From contig NZ_CP059467.1 of assembly GCF_017894365.1 (NCBI RefSeq), forward strand, positions 4,092,001 to 4,156,000: 64,000 nucleotides of DNA, written 5' to 3'. The notes beneath the pieces are model-generated. The model saw only the letters and a program-made list of their open reading frames with translations, did not search any database and was not told the origin of the DNA. Shown piece by piece: positions 9,896 to 17,398 of this stretch (position 1 is the stretch's first letter; each line of letters begins with the position of its first letter). This DNA comes from Aromatoleum bremense. Its GTDB lineage: Bacteria > Pseudomonadota > Gammaproteobacteria > Burkholderiales > Rhodocyclaceae. The translations under genes were made by a program, and so were the position numbers.

Positions 9896-10600
9896 TCACA
9901 ACCCAACCCTGTCGAGCCAGTCGGCGAAACAACGTGCCCCCTGCGCCTCCAGGGTAGGTGCGAGGCGGGCACAATCGGCGCGCAATTCAGGCACCGACAG
10001 CCCGGTCGCCGTAAGCTCGCACGCATGCCCGACGAGCCAGCGTTCCATTTGGGTTGTCTGCGCTTCCGGGTGGCACTGGAAGGCCAGCGCGTTGCGCCCC
10101 CAGGAAAACGCCTGATGGCGGCAGACGTCGGTGGACGCGAGCAAGGTCGCCCCGGCGGGTAGATCGAAGGTGTCGCCGTGCCAGTGCAACATCGAGGTCA
10201 GTGCCCCGCCCAGGTGCGCGAGGGGCGAGTCGCGCCCGGCCTCGGTCAGCTGCAGCGGCGTCCAGCCGATCTCCTTTGCAGGCCCCGGATAGACGCGAGC
10301 CCCGAGGGCTCGAGCCATCATCTGGGCGCCGAGACAAACTCCCAGCGTTGGCCGTTCGGCTTTCAGTCGCCCTTCGAGCACGCGCAGTTCATCGAGGATG
10401 AAGGGATAGCTGGCCTCGTCGTACGCACCGATCGGGCCTCCCAGCACAATGAGCAGATCGGGGTCGCACGGGTCGAAGCGAGACAGGTCATCGACGCCGG
10501 CCTCGAGGTAGCGCAGCGCGATGCCGCGCTTGGCGAGCACGGTGGCGAAGGAGCCCATGTCTTCGAAGGTGACATGGCGAAGAGCGATGGCGGATTTCAT
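9896..10600 (-). CDS. class I glutamine amidotransferase (GuaA-N-like), stand-alone
   Basis: A 234-residue stand-alone glutaminase-type domain. The catalytic triad is visible: nucleophile C89 in GVCLGAQ, and H177/E179 in FQCHPEAQ; LVLGGPIGAYDE-like sequence at 52-62 forms the oxyanion region. Such proteins are annotated as GMP-synthase-like amidotransferases and act on diverse, mostly unknown, substrates (for example gamma-glutamyl compounds). It is convergent with the sulP gene and followed upstream by an MFS gene on the same strand with a 150-base gap. The physiological substrate is unknown. Confidence 0.85.
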   Translation of the reverse strand: MKSAIALRHVTFEDMGSFATVLAKRGIALRYLEAGVDDLSRFDPCDPDLLIVLGGPIGAYDEASYPFILDELRVLEGRLKAERPTLGVCLGAQMMARALGARVYPGPAKEIGWTPLQLTEAGRDSPLAHLGGALTSMLHWHGDTFDLPAGATLLASTDVCRHQAFSWGRNALAFQCHPEAQTTQMERWLVGHACELTATGLSVPELRADCARLAPTLEAQGARCFADWLDRVGL

Positions 10601-10750
10601 TGGCGAACTTTCCTCGACGGGCGATTAATGACACGTGTGTATCACAAGATACACCCTGTATCCAGCCTTGCGACGGCATTCCCGGCACGCTGCCGCGGTA
10701 GATCACGCCCCCGCAATCGGCCGAGACCGCCGAAGGCCGCGAGACGTTCC

Positions 10751-11932
10751 TCAGGCAGGTACCGCCACCGCTCGCAATCGCCGCTCGATACCGATGGCAG
10801 CCACCAAGGCAAGGATCAGCAGTGGCACTACGGCCAAGTTGAGGGTAGCCCAGCCGAAGCGGTCATAGAGCCAGCCCGCCGATAGGGTCGCGAGCGCCAC
10901 CAGGCCGAATATCGAGAACTCGTTGATCGCCTGGACCTTCAACTGTTCCGACGGACGGTACGTCTGGGTGAGCAGCGCGGTACCCCCAATGAAGGCGAAG
11001 TTCCAGCCGACGCCCAGCAGGATCAGCGCCGACAGGAAATGCAGGAACTCGACACCGAGCAGCGTGATCGCGACATGCACCAGCAGCAGGACGAACCCGA
11101 TCTGCATGATGCGGGGTGCACCATGACGCTTGATGAGACTGCCGGTGAAGAACGACGGCGCGAACATCCCGACAACGTGCCACTGAATCACTGGCGTGAC
11201 ACTGGTGGCGGACAACCCACAGCCCAGCATCGCCAAGGGGGTCGCCGTCATCACCATGATCATCACGGCGTAGCCGACCGCCACCCCGAGCACCGATGCA
11301 CGCAGCGCCGGTTGCGCAAGAATCTCGCGCAGCGGCCTTGCCACACCGCCCGCCGCGACCACCACGGGTTTGAGCCGAACGCACGCCAGTAGCGCCAGCG
11401 CGATCACGCTGAGCGCCGCTTGGGCGAGATACGAACCGACGAACAATCCGCTGACAAACCAGTCCCGCCCCCATTGCCCAAGCTGCGGGCCGAGAAAGGC
11501 GGCGATGACGCCGCCCGCCACAACCCACGAGATCGCTTTGCCGACGTGAGCGGGGTCGACCGCTTCAGCTGCGGCAAACCGATAGTAGTTGGCGAAGCCC
11601 TGGTAGCTGCCGAGCAGCAGGTGGCCCAGGACGAAGAGCTGGAACGAATGCTGTTGCAGGCCGAACGCCGCGACCGCACTGCCGGCGACACCGAGCGTGG
11701 CGCCGATCAGGAAACCCGTGCGTCGTCCGAAGCGGCGCATCAGCATCGCCGCCGGTAACGATGCGATTGCGGTGCCGATCACCATCACGGCGACCGGCAG
11801 CGTCGCGAGACTCTTGTCCGGGGCGAGTGAACTCCCGAGAATTGCCGCCAGCGTCATCGACATGACGATGGCCGAGAGCATCATGGCCTGGCTCGAAGCC
11901 AGGAGGAGGATATTGCGGCTGCCGGGGAACAT
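10751..11932 (-). CDS. major facilitator superfamily transporter
   Basis: A 393-residue MFS permease with about 12 membrane segments. The start at 11932 is preferred because it has a GGAG site and opens directly into TM1 (NILLLASSQAMMLSAIVMSM); an earlier in-frame start would add 51 charged residues overlapping the dsrE-like gene. The cytoplasmic loop 2-3 motif reads LPAAMLMRRFGRRTGFLIGA. It is the last gene of a three-gene unit: ArsR-rhodanese, DsrE-like, MFS. The context suggests export or import of a sulfur- or metalloid-containing compound, but the substrate is not shown by sequence. Confidence 0.85.
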   Translation of the reverse strand: MFPGSRNILLLASSQAMMLSAIVMSMTLAAILGSSLAPDKSLATLPVAVMVIGTAIASLPAAMLMRRFGRRTGFLIGATLGVAGSAVAAFGLQQHSFQLFVLGHLLLGSYQGFANYYRFAAAEAVDPAHVGKAISWVVAGGVIAAFLGPQLGQWGRDWFVSGLFVGSYLAQAALSVIALALLACVRLKPVVVAAGGVARPLREILAQPALRASVLGVAVGYAVMIMVMTATPLAMLGCGLSATSVTPVIQWHVVGMFAPSFFTGSLIKRHGAPRIMQIGFVLLLVHVAITLLGVEFLHFLSALILLGVGWNFAFIGGTALLTQTYRPSEQLKVQAINEFSIFGLVALATLSAGWLYDRFGWATLNLAVVPLLILALVAAIGIERRLRAVAVPA

Positions 11933-11961
11933 CCGGGCTCCTTTCCTGATCGTGCAAAAGT

Positions 11962-12312
11962 TCAGAACACCAGCACCTTGTCCGCCTCGGCGGTCCACTG
12001 GGCTAACTCGTTCAGCGTCGAGCGCCGGGCGCCTTTGGCTATTTCCGCATCGGTCAGCCCGCGCGCATCCATGCAGGTTCCACACAAGGCCACCTCGCCC
12101 TTGCGCAGCACCTTTCCGAGCATGAGCTGAATGTTGTAATAGCCCTCGGGAACCTTCTGGCCAGCTTTGGCACAGCCCACCGCATCAGCCATCAAGAAAA
12201 CCCGTACCTGCTGATCCTCGCGGCCGGCGAGCGCCCCGGCGAGCCGCAGTGCGTTGTAGGCCCGTTCATTGCCGTAGGGCGCATCGTTGATGATGAAAAG
12301 AGTGTTCGGCAT
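11962..12312 (-). CDS. DsrE/YchN-family small sulfur-relay-type protein
   Basis: A 116-residue protein of the DsrE/F-like fold; relatives carry persulfide sulfur between rhodaneses, TusA and acceptors, or have unknown roles. Visible features are the N-terminal strand TLFIINDAPYGNERAYNALR and a CGTC pair (C77, C80) at the position of the functional cysteine. It lies 29 bases before the MFS gene and 63 bases after the ArsR-rhodanese gene, so all three are probably one transcript concerned with reactive sulfur. Confidence 0.85.
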   Translation of the reverse strand: MPNTLFIINDAPYGNERAYNALRLAGALAGREDQQVRVFLMADAVGCAKAGQKVPEGYYNIQLMLGKVLRKGEVALCGTCMDARGLTDAEIAKGARRSTLNELAQWTAEADKVLVF

Positions 12313-12375
12313 GGCATTGCTCCGTTGTCGTGCATTTGAAGTGAGCGTGACAGGCGAGCCGCAGTCCTTGGCCTA

Positions 12376-13047
12376 TCAGCGATTGCCCGCCGCCTCCACC
12401 GGAAGGCCCGCTGCCGCCCATTCGCTGACGCCGTCAGGAATTTTGCGAACCCGGTAACCCCTCGCAGCGAGCAAGGCCACGGCCTCGTCCGACAACAGAC
12501 AGAAAGGGCCGCGGCAGTAAGCGACGATCTCCTTGTCGAGCGGCAACTCGGCGAGGCGACGTTCGAGCTCGGCGATCGGCATCGACCGTGCGAAAGGCAG
12601 ATGCGCGGTCTCGTACTCGTTATGGGGCCGCACATCGATCACGACGACTTCGCCGCGCTGCGCGCGCTCCAGTAAGGCCTGGCGACTCACAGCCGCAAGG
12701 CGGGCGGGATTGGTCACCATCTGGTCGAGCGCGACGCGCAACTCCACCAGGTGCTCTTCGGCAACCTCGCGCAGCATGACCCAAAGCCGGGCGACGTCCT
12801 GGCCGCTGAGGCGGTAGATCACGAACTTGCCGTCGCGACGTGATGCCACCAGGCGTGCATCTTTCAAGGCTTTCAGGTGCGCGCTGGTGAGCTTGACGTC
12901 AACCGATAGCTCGCCAGCAAGTGCCTCAACGGATTTTTCGCCTTGCGCCAGCAACTCAAGCAGTTCCAGCCGCTTCGGACTGGAAACCGCTTTGCCGATT
13001 CGGGCCACCTGTTCGTAGAGCAAGTCTTTCAAGAGTCTTTGTTCCAT
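12376..13047 (-). CDS. ArsR-family repressor fused to a rhodanese domain
   Basis: A 223-residue fusion. Residues about 5-95 form an ArsR winged helix (SSPKRLELLELLAQGEKSVE, with recognition helix LTSAHLKALKDARL); residues about 118-222 form a rhodanese domain with active-site loop YCRGPFC, whose first cysteine should carry persulfide. Such fusions act as sensors of sulfane sulfur. The ATG at 13047 is preferred; a GTG two codons upstream is also possible. A possible promoter TTGCAC-N16-TTAGAT (13055-13082, minus strand) would make the transcript almost leaderless. It heads the operon with the DsrE-like and MFS genes and abuts a decayed YeeE gene. Confidence 0.9.
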   Translation of the reverse strand: MEQRLLKDLLYEQVARIGKAVSSPKRLELLELLAQGEKSVEALAGELSVDVKLTSAHLKALKDARLVASRRDGKFVIYRLSGQDVARLWVMLREVAEEHLVELRVALDQMVTNPARLAAVSRQALLERAQRGEVVVIDVRPHNEYETAHLPFARSMPIAELERRLAELPLDKEIVAYCRGPFCLLSDEAVALLAARGYRVRKIPDGVSEWAAAGLPVEAAGNR

Positions 13048-13091
13048 ACGCACAATCTAACGGTCTGGCGAATGTTGTGCAACCTATTACG

Positions 13092-13401
13092 CATGAAGTC
13101 CGTAGGGCACGGTTCCGCTTTCGTGGGTCATCTTCGGGCGCACCGCACGCTGCGCCCCGTCGCGGCGGGGGTCAGTCTCCTGCTCGGCGCGGTGCGCCGG
13201 CGCTCGCGGCGGGCGAGGCTTTCGGACAACCGCTCGGGTCGGCGGCCGCGCCGGTCGCGGTGCAAATCGCCGTCGGTGCGTTCCTCTTCGGCGTCGGTAT
13301 ACAGCTTGCCGGCGGCTGCGGCTCGGGTACGCTGTACACGCTACGCTTGGCGGCGGCAACGCCCGAAACCGTTGCTCTCCGGATATTGGAGCGACGTCTA
13401 A
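13092..13401 (+). pseudogene. YeeE/YedE-type sulfur transporter remnant, frameshifted
   Basis: The plus strand encodes recognisable pieces of the YeeE/YedE membrane family, which imports thiosulfate or other sulfur compounds. In one frame 13197-13350 reads ALAAGEAFGQPLGSAAAPV, then GAFLFGVGIQLAGGCGSGTL, the family signature. Right after TLYT the expected GGGNAR appears only in another frame (GGCGGCGGCAACGCC near 13350), showing a frameshift. Upstream sequence is badly degraded and there is no start; it ends before the convergent gene at 13406. It lies divergent to the ArsR-rhodanese repressor, its likely former regulator. Confidence 0.75.
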
Positions 13402-13405
13402 GGGA

Positions 13406-13789
13406 CTATCGCACCAACTCCCGATGCCGCAACGCAGCTTCGTCCACTGCTTGCTCGAGAGGCATCCCCTGCTCCACTCCATCCATGATCATCCGTTGCA
13501 GGATGGCCCCGAGCATCTCGACGTTGGCAGCCATGAGCGGTTCGACCTCGCGCAGAAATTCACATGTAGGCGGATCGTAAGCGTAGGGCGCGAGAAATTC
13601 GTCAAGCATGCGCCCGGTAGCGAACGCATAGCACATGTCGTAGATCAGGTTGAACGTACGCCGAAACTGCAACTCGTTGCTGTTGCCCACATTCATGCGG
13701 ATTTCCTCGCCAAGGTCACGACGAAAATCCGCCAGCATGTAGCCCACCCTCGCCTTGACGACATCTTCTGCGGTGAATTCCCATTCCAT
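13406..13789 (-). CDS. unknown 127-residue protein, last gene of the molybdoenzyme operon
   Basis: I do not recognise this family. The start at 13789 gives MEWEFTAEDVVKARVGYML and a compact, soluble, mainly helical protein rich in E, M and R; a longer frame upstream would overlap the ferredoxin gene. It has only two cysteines (in DMCYAF and PPTCEF) and no signal peptide or membrane segment. It follows the ferredoxin gene by 25 bases and ends the nine-gene operon, so it is probably an accessory or assembly factor of the Mo enzyme. Confidence 0.7.
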   Translation of the reverse strand: MEWEFTAEDVVKARVGYMLADFRRDLGEEIRMNVGNSNELQFRRTFNLIYDMCYAFATGRMLDEFLAPYAYDPPTCEFLREVEPLMAANVEMLGAILQRMIMDGVEQGMPLEQAVDEAALRHRELVR

Positions 13790-13814
13790 GACGATTTCTC
13801 CTCGTGGCCGGGTC

Positions 13815-14930
13815 TCAGCCAAAGATGGCGGTGAACGCATCCTCGTCGTCGCGACAGATCGGACACGTTTCCTGCAGGGTATGCGATACGAAGTGCCGGT
13901 CGCAACGCGCGCAGCGTTGCTTCGACATGGCCAGCAATACCCGGGCAGGCTGTTCCGGCCGGGCGTCGAAGACCGCATCGGCGTCGAGCACGCGGGGCTG
14001 GCAGACCTCCAGACAAACGGCGCAACCGACGCACCGGTCGGTGGCGAACTTGAGTTGCCAGTCGGCAGGCGACTCCTCGATCTCGATTGCACCGGTCGGA
14101 CAAACTCGAAAACAGGCTTCGCAGAGGATGCAGCCGGGCTGCAGCGACAATGCCATCAGTGGCAGCGCTTCGTGAAGGGGGAGCGAAAATGGCCGATCAT
14201 CTCTGCGCTGGCACACGATCTGCAGCAATTCGCGTCGCTCAGGCAGCGCGTAGGCGCCAGGCCGTATCGCCTTGTCGGGGGCAGGCAGCGAAGATGGGGT
14301 CGGTTCGGTCGTCTGAGCCAGCTCATCGGCCCCGCGACCGACCAGGCGGCGGAACCATTGTCGGCGGCTCGCCGCGAAGCCGCCGCCTCCCTCGATGGTC
14401 GGCAGCGATGTACTTCGAGACTCCACCTCCGGGGCGACCCAGTCGACGCGGGCATCTGCTGTTCCGGCGGCTTTTGTCAGAACCTCGCAGGCCTCCAGAT
14501 TGAGTGCGAGCTGCGCAGCCCCCCGGGCACCATGCGCGCACTCGCTGCAATGGGAAGCGCCGCGCATCGTCACCGGAATTCGGCGCTTCGCCAGATACGC
14601 CAGGCTGGCCGCGTCGACCGCGCCAAGACAGGGCACGACCGCGTCGGCGACGGCGCCGGAAGGCGCGCAGGCTATGGTGAAATGGTCCTGGCGAATCGCC
14701 TGCCGCAACATGTCCACCGGCTTGAAACCGCCACTTGCCAAGGCGCCGGTGGGGCAGGCCGTTACGCACAGCGCGCAGTTCTGGCAGCGAGCGAAGTCGA
14801 TGGCGACGCCCTCGTCGGACAGGGTAATCGCCTCGTGCGGACAGGCCTCCGTACAACGGCGGCATTCGCTGTACCGAAAGCGGTAGCGGGTGCAGCGGCT
14901 GGCGCGAAACTCAGGGTAGGCGATGCTCAC
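13815..14930 (-). CDS. polyferredoxin-like protein with four 4Fe-4S motifs and a C-terminal zinc-ribbon-like end
   Basis: A 371-residue cytoplasmic iron-sulfur protein starting with GTG, whose start overlaps the upstream stop (GTGA). N-terminal pair of cluster motifs: CRRCTEACPHEAI and CQNCALCVTACPTGAL. The middle (about 75-170) has a PCLG...CSEC arrangement and no typical ferredoxin motif. A second pair follows near 265-320: CILCEACFRVCPTGAIEI and CVGCAVCLEVCQP. The end has two CxxC pairs (CARC and CPIC), like a small zinc ribbon or rubredoxin-like site. It could pass electrons to or from the Mo enzyme or act in its maturation. No close named family is recognised. Confidence 0.85.
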   Translation of the reverse strand: MSIAYPEFRASRCTRYRFRYSECRRCTEACPHEAITLSDEGVAIDFARCQNCALCVTACPTGALASGGFKPVDMLRQAIRQDHFTIACAPSGAVADAVVPCLGAVDAASLAYLAKRRIPVTMRGASHCSECAHGARGAAQLALNLEACEVLTKAAGTADARVDWVAPEVESRSTSLPTIEGGGGFAASRRQWFRRLVGRGADELAQTTEPTPSSLPAPDKAIRPGAYALPERRELLQIVCQRRDDRPFSLPLHEALPLMALSLQPGCILCEACFRVCPTGAIEIEESPADWQLKFATDRCVGCAVCLEVCQPRVLDADAVFDARPEQPARVLLAMSKQRCARCDRHFVSHTLQETCPICRDDEDAFTAIFG

Positions 14931-15397
14931 TTGGGCGCCGTCCGTAGTTGCTGCAAGGCCGGCCCCTGCTCGCAGGTGTTCTTCGGTATGACGAACTGAA
15001 CCGCCCTCCCCCCGGGCGGCTCTGCGCTGATGGCGCTGACGACACGCTCCCAGACGCCAACACCCCCCTCGACCGCGAAGACGGTCTGGCCGGGGTGCGC
15101 GAAGGCAATCGTCTCGGCGACGCGCAGAGCCCTGTCATCATCATCGGCCACCACCACCACCGAGGCGGTCGGGTTGATCCTGATGCCTTCCCTATAGACC
15201 AGCGCCTCCGCGATCGCGCGGGATTGTCGCTGCGCGTCACCGCGCGCATCGATCACGCAACACGGCGGACTGGCACGCAATGCCAGCTTGAGCTGGGTCT
15301 CGTTGCGCAGGCTTGCCGCCGCCTGAGCGTGCGCCGTAACAGCCATGAAGGTGGCGACAATCAGGGTATGAATGATGAATTTCGCCCGCATGGTCAT
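14927..15397 (-). CDS. exported rhodanese-fold-like protein without a clear active-site cysteine
   Basis: A 156-residue protein with a signal peptide (hydrophobic FIIHTLIVATFMAVTAHAQA, cleavage probably after AQA). The mature part resembles a rhodanese fold: CCVIDARGDAQRQ near the start, a central VVVVADDDDRA strand and EGGVGVWERVV near the end. No CxxGxR-type active loop is seen, so sulfurtransferase activity is doubtful; the CC pair could be functional. Its ATG overlaps the stop of the previous gene (ATGA). A periplasmic partner of the exported Mo enzyme is a reasonable guess. Confidence 0.75.
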   Translation of the reverse strand: MTMRAKFIIHTLIVATFMAVTAHAQAAASLRNETQLKLALRASPPCCVIDARGDAQRQSRAIAEALVYREGIRINPTASVVVVADDDDRALRVAETIAFAHPGQTVFAVEGGVGVWERVVSAISAEPPGGRAVQFVIPKNTCEQGPALQQLRTAPK

Positions 15398-16083
15398 GCA
15401 TCCTCGACAGCAGGTGAGACGGCGTCGGACGGCGACAAGGCCGGCAGCAACTCGGCACGTCGCGTAAAGAGACTCGGCGACAGCGCGATCTGCGCCGCCT
15501 TGCCGTATGCCACCCAGTCGGCGAGCGCCGGGTCGGATTGCCGACGCGGCGCAATCCACAGACGATCGCCCAGATCCTCGACCAGGCCTGCGCACAGGTT
15601 GAGATCGGTGTCGTCGCCGATGTCGACCTGCACGAGCGCCATCGAGGCGCCCCGCTTCTTCATCTCGCCGAGCCACCAGTTCGCCCGGATACCGGTTGCA
15701 CTGGCGTCGGCGCGCAGGATCTCCCAGCCCGCTTCGCACAGTGATGGCGTCACGACGCGAAAATCGGCATTGGATACCGTGTCGAATGACCACGTGATCT
15801 CCATGCGACGCGCGGGAACGAAAACACCGATCCGCTCGGCGCCAAACCGCGCAACGAGCCTCGGGATCAGTTCCGAGTCGCGCAGCGCGGCCTCTCCGAG
15901 CAACACCCGCGCAGCGCCGGCGGTCAGCAGCTCACTTGCCCGCGCCTCGCCTTCAGCGGGCACGATGATCGCAACGGCCGAGGCGAGCCATGCGCCGACG
16001 GCATCTCCATCGATGATGAACAATTTTGCATCGACATCAGGCGGAGCCTCGGAGGCGCCGGCAAGGCATGCACACCGGATCAT
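15394..16083 (-). CDS. HisA-like TIM-barrel protein of unknown function
   Basis: A 229-residue soluble protein. Segments such as ELLTAGAARVLLGEAALRD, LIPRLVARFGAERIGVFVPA and MALVQVDIGDDTDLNLCAGL look like the phosphate-binding beta/alpha units of HisA/HisF barrels. The catalytic aspartates of true HisA are not at the expected places, and histidine genes are absent, so a biosynthetic role is unlikely. It overlaps both neighbours by ATGA junctions, which ties it firmly to the molybdoenzyme operon. Resemblance was judged by eye; function is unknown. Confidence 0.6.
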   Translation of the reverse strand: MIRCACLAGASEAPPDVDAKLFIIDGDAVGAWLASAVAIIVPAEGEARASELLTAGAARVLLGEAALRDSELIPRLVARFGAERIGVFVPARRMEITWSFDTVSNADFRVVTPSLCEAGWEILRADASATGIRANWWLGEMKKRGASMALVQVDIGDDTDLNLCAGLVEDLGDRLWIAPRRQSDPALADWVAYGKAAQIALSPSLFTRRAELLPALSPSDAVSPAVEDA

Positions 16084-16532
16084 GACGACAGCGCTCCGCT
16101 GTGCTCTAACTTCGCATACACAAAGGGAAACATCGGATTCTCGCCTTCGGCCGGCAGCGACGCAATCAGCGGGCGCAGCTCCTGCAGCGAGCCGACGATC
16201 GGATCGATCCGCACACCCAGAAAGTGCGGCCGGTATTTGCCGAGCACCACGAGCGCGTCGTCCAGCAACAGCAGCGCGCCCTCCTGGTTGTGGTTCTGCG
16301 TGAAGAACAGCGCAAGCGTAGCAAACGCAAGCCCCTGCAGAAACTCGGCCTCGGGGTCACGCGTGCCCAGCACGCTGTTGCGGATCAACCTCGACCAGCG
16401 TTCATTGAGCAGGTCGTGCAGCGCGCCGAGTTCGTTGCCGTTCCACAGCGCAGCGACTTCCGTCCAGTTGATTTCCGACAGCACCTGGCGATCGGGCGCA
16501 AGAATGGGTCGGGTTTGAAGATCGAGCAGCAT
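16080..16532 (-). CDS. DUF309-like small helical protein
   Basis: The ATG at 16532 gives a 150-residue protein; 17 bases separate it from the chaperone gene upstream. Residues about 35-115 (WNGNELGALHDLLNERW, EAEFLQGLAFATLALFFTQN, GALLLLDDALVVLGKYRPHF) follow the pattern of the DUF309 helical family. There is no signal peptide. Its stop overlaps the next start (ATGA). The role is unknown; as part of the operon it may help assembly or regulation of the enzyme. Confidence 0.6.
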   Translation of the reverse strand: MLLDLQTRPILAPDRQVLSEINWTEVAALWNGNELGALHDLLNERWSRLIRNSVLGTRDPEAEFLQGLAFATLALFFTQNHNQEGALLLLDDALVVLGKYRPHFLGVRIDPIVGSLQELRPLIASLPAEGENPMFPFVYAKLEHSGALSS

Positions 16533-16549
16533 GGTCGGGTCCCTCGCCG

Positions 16550-17386
16550 TCAACGCAGGTCGTGAAGCGTATGCACGGGGGCCGCACGGCTCGGGCCCGT
16601 TGGTGCCCCTTCGCAACTGTTGCAGACGGGCTCGTCGGGGTTGAACTCCACCCGGATCTCGGCCTTCGGCACGACTGCCCTACCGTGGTCGAGATCGTCG
16701 ATGCGCAGCCCCATCGCCACGATTTCCTCGTCCGCGAACCCACCCAGGAAATGTGCCATCTCGCGGTAGAAGGAGTGCTCGGCGGCCTGCTCGATCAAGC
16801 GCGCATAGCCGCGCACCCAGCGCCCCGGATGCTGCGTCCAGAATCGCTTCACCTCGCGTTCCAAGCGCCGGTAACCGGCCTCGTCGCCGCGCGCGAGTGC
16901 CAGGCTGCAGCGCTCCAGCAACTCGGCAACGAACATGAGCTCGACCCCAAGCTGGTCCGGAAACACCTCGAAGCGGCCCTTGTGCAACGCGAAGCCCCAC
17001 TTTGTGTAGGTCTGCTCGACCTTGAAATGCGGATCCTGTTTGTAGCGTCCGGTCAGCCGCACCGACTCGACTGGCGGGAAGCCGCCGGTCGCCGCGAATA
17101 GCGTCGTGTACTCGCACGCCAGACGCTCGACCAGGGACTCAGTGTCCGGCATGGTGAAATCCGCATCGAATCGCACCCCCGCGCCGGCAAGGCTTTGCAG
17201 CACCTCCGGCCGGCGCATCGCCTGCACGAACGACGGCCCCGGTTCCTCGACGAAAGCGCCCGCCAGCAACCGATACACATCCGCGCGGGCCGCACACTCG
17301 GCGCCCAGCTCAGCGGGCAAAAGGCGTGGTCCGGCGAAGTCGACCGATACGCCGTCGTCTTCGATCGCAAGCAAGGTTTTCAGCAT
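16550..17386 (-). CDS. TorD/DmsD-type chaperone for the Mo-enzyme catalytic subunit
   Basis: A 278-residue all-helical cytoplasmic protein of the TorD family, which holds the Tat-exported Mo subunit until cofactor insertion is finished. Visible signatures: ADVYRLLAGAFVEEPGPSF near the N-terminus, LACEYTTLFAATGGFPPVES with the conserved aromatic/proline stretch, and HPGRWVRGYARLIEQAAEHSFYREMAHFL, the HPxR-like region. The C-terminal tail is unusual, with a CNSC pair (EPVCNSCEGAP) that could bind metal or form a disulfide. It lies 12 bases downstream of the catalytic-subunit gene. Confidence 0.88.
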   Translation of the reverse strand: MLKTLLAIEDDGVSVDFAGPRLLPAELGAECAARADVYRLLAGAFVEEPGPSFVQAMRRPEVLQSLAGAGVRFDADFTMPDTESLVERLACEYTTLFAATGGFPPVESVRLTGRYKQDPHFKVEQTYTKWGFALHKGRFEVFPDQLGVELMFVAELLERCSLALARGDEAGYRRLEREVKRFWTQHPGRWVRGYARLIEQAAEHSFYREMAHFLGGFADEEIVAMGLRIDDLDHGRAVVPKAEIRVEFNPDEPVCNSCEGAPTGPSRAAPVHTLHDLR

Positions 17387-17398
17387 GGTGCCTCCTGT

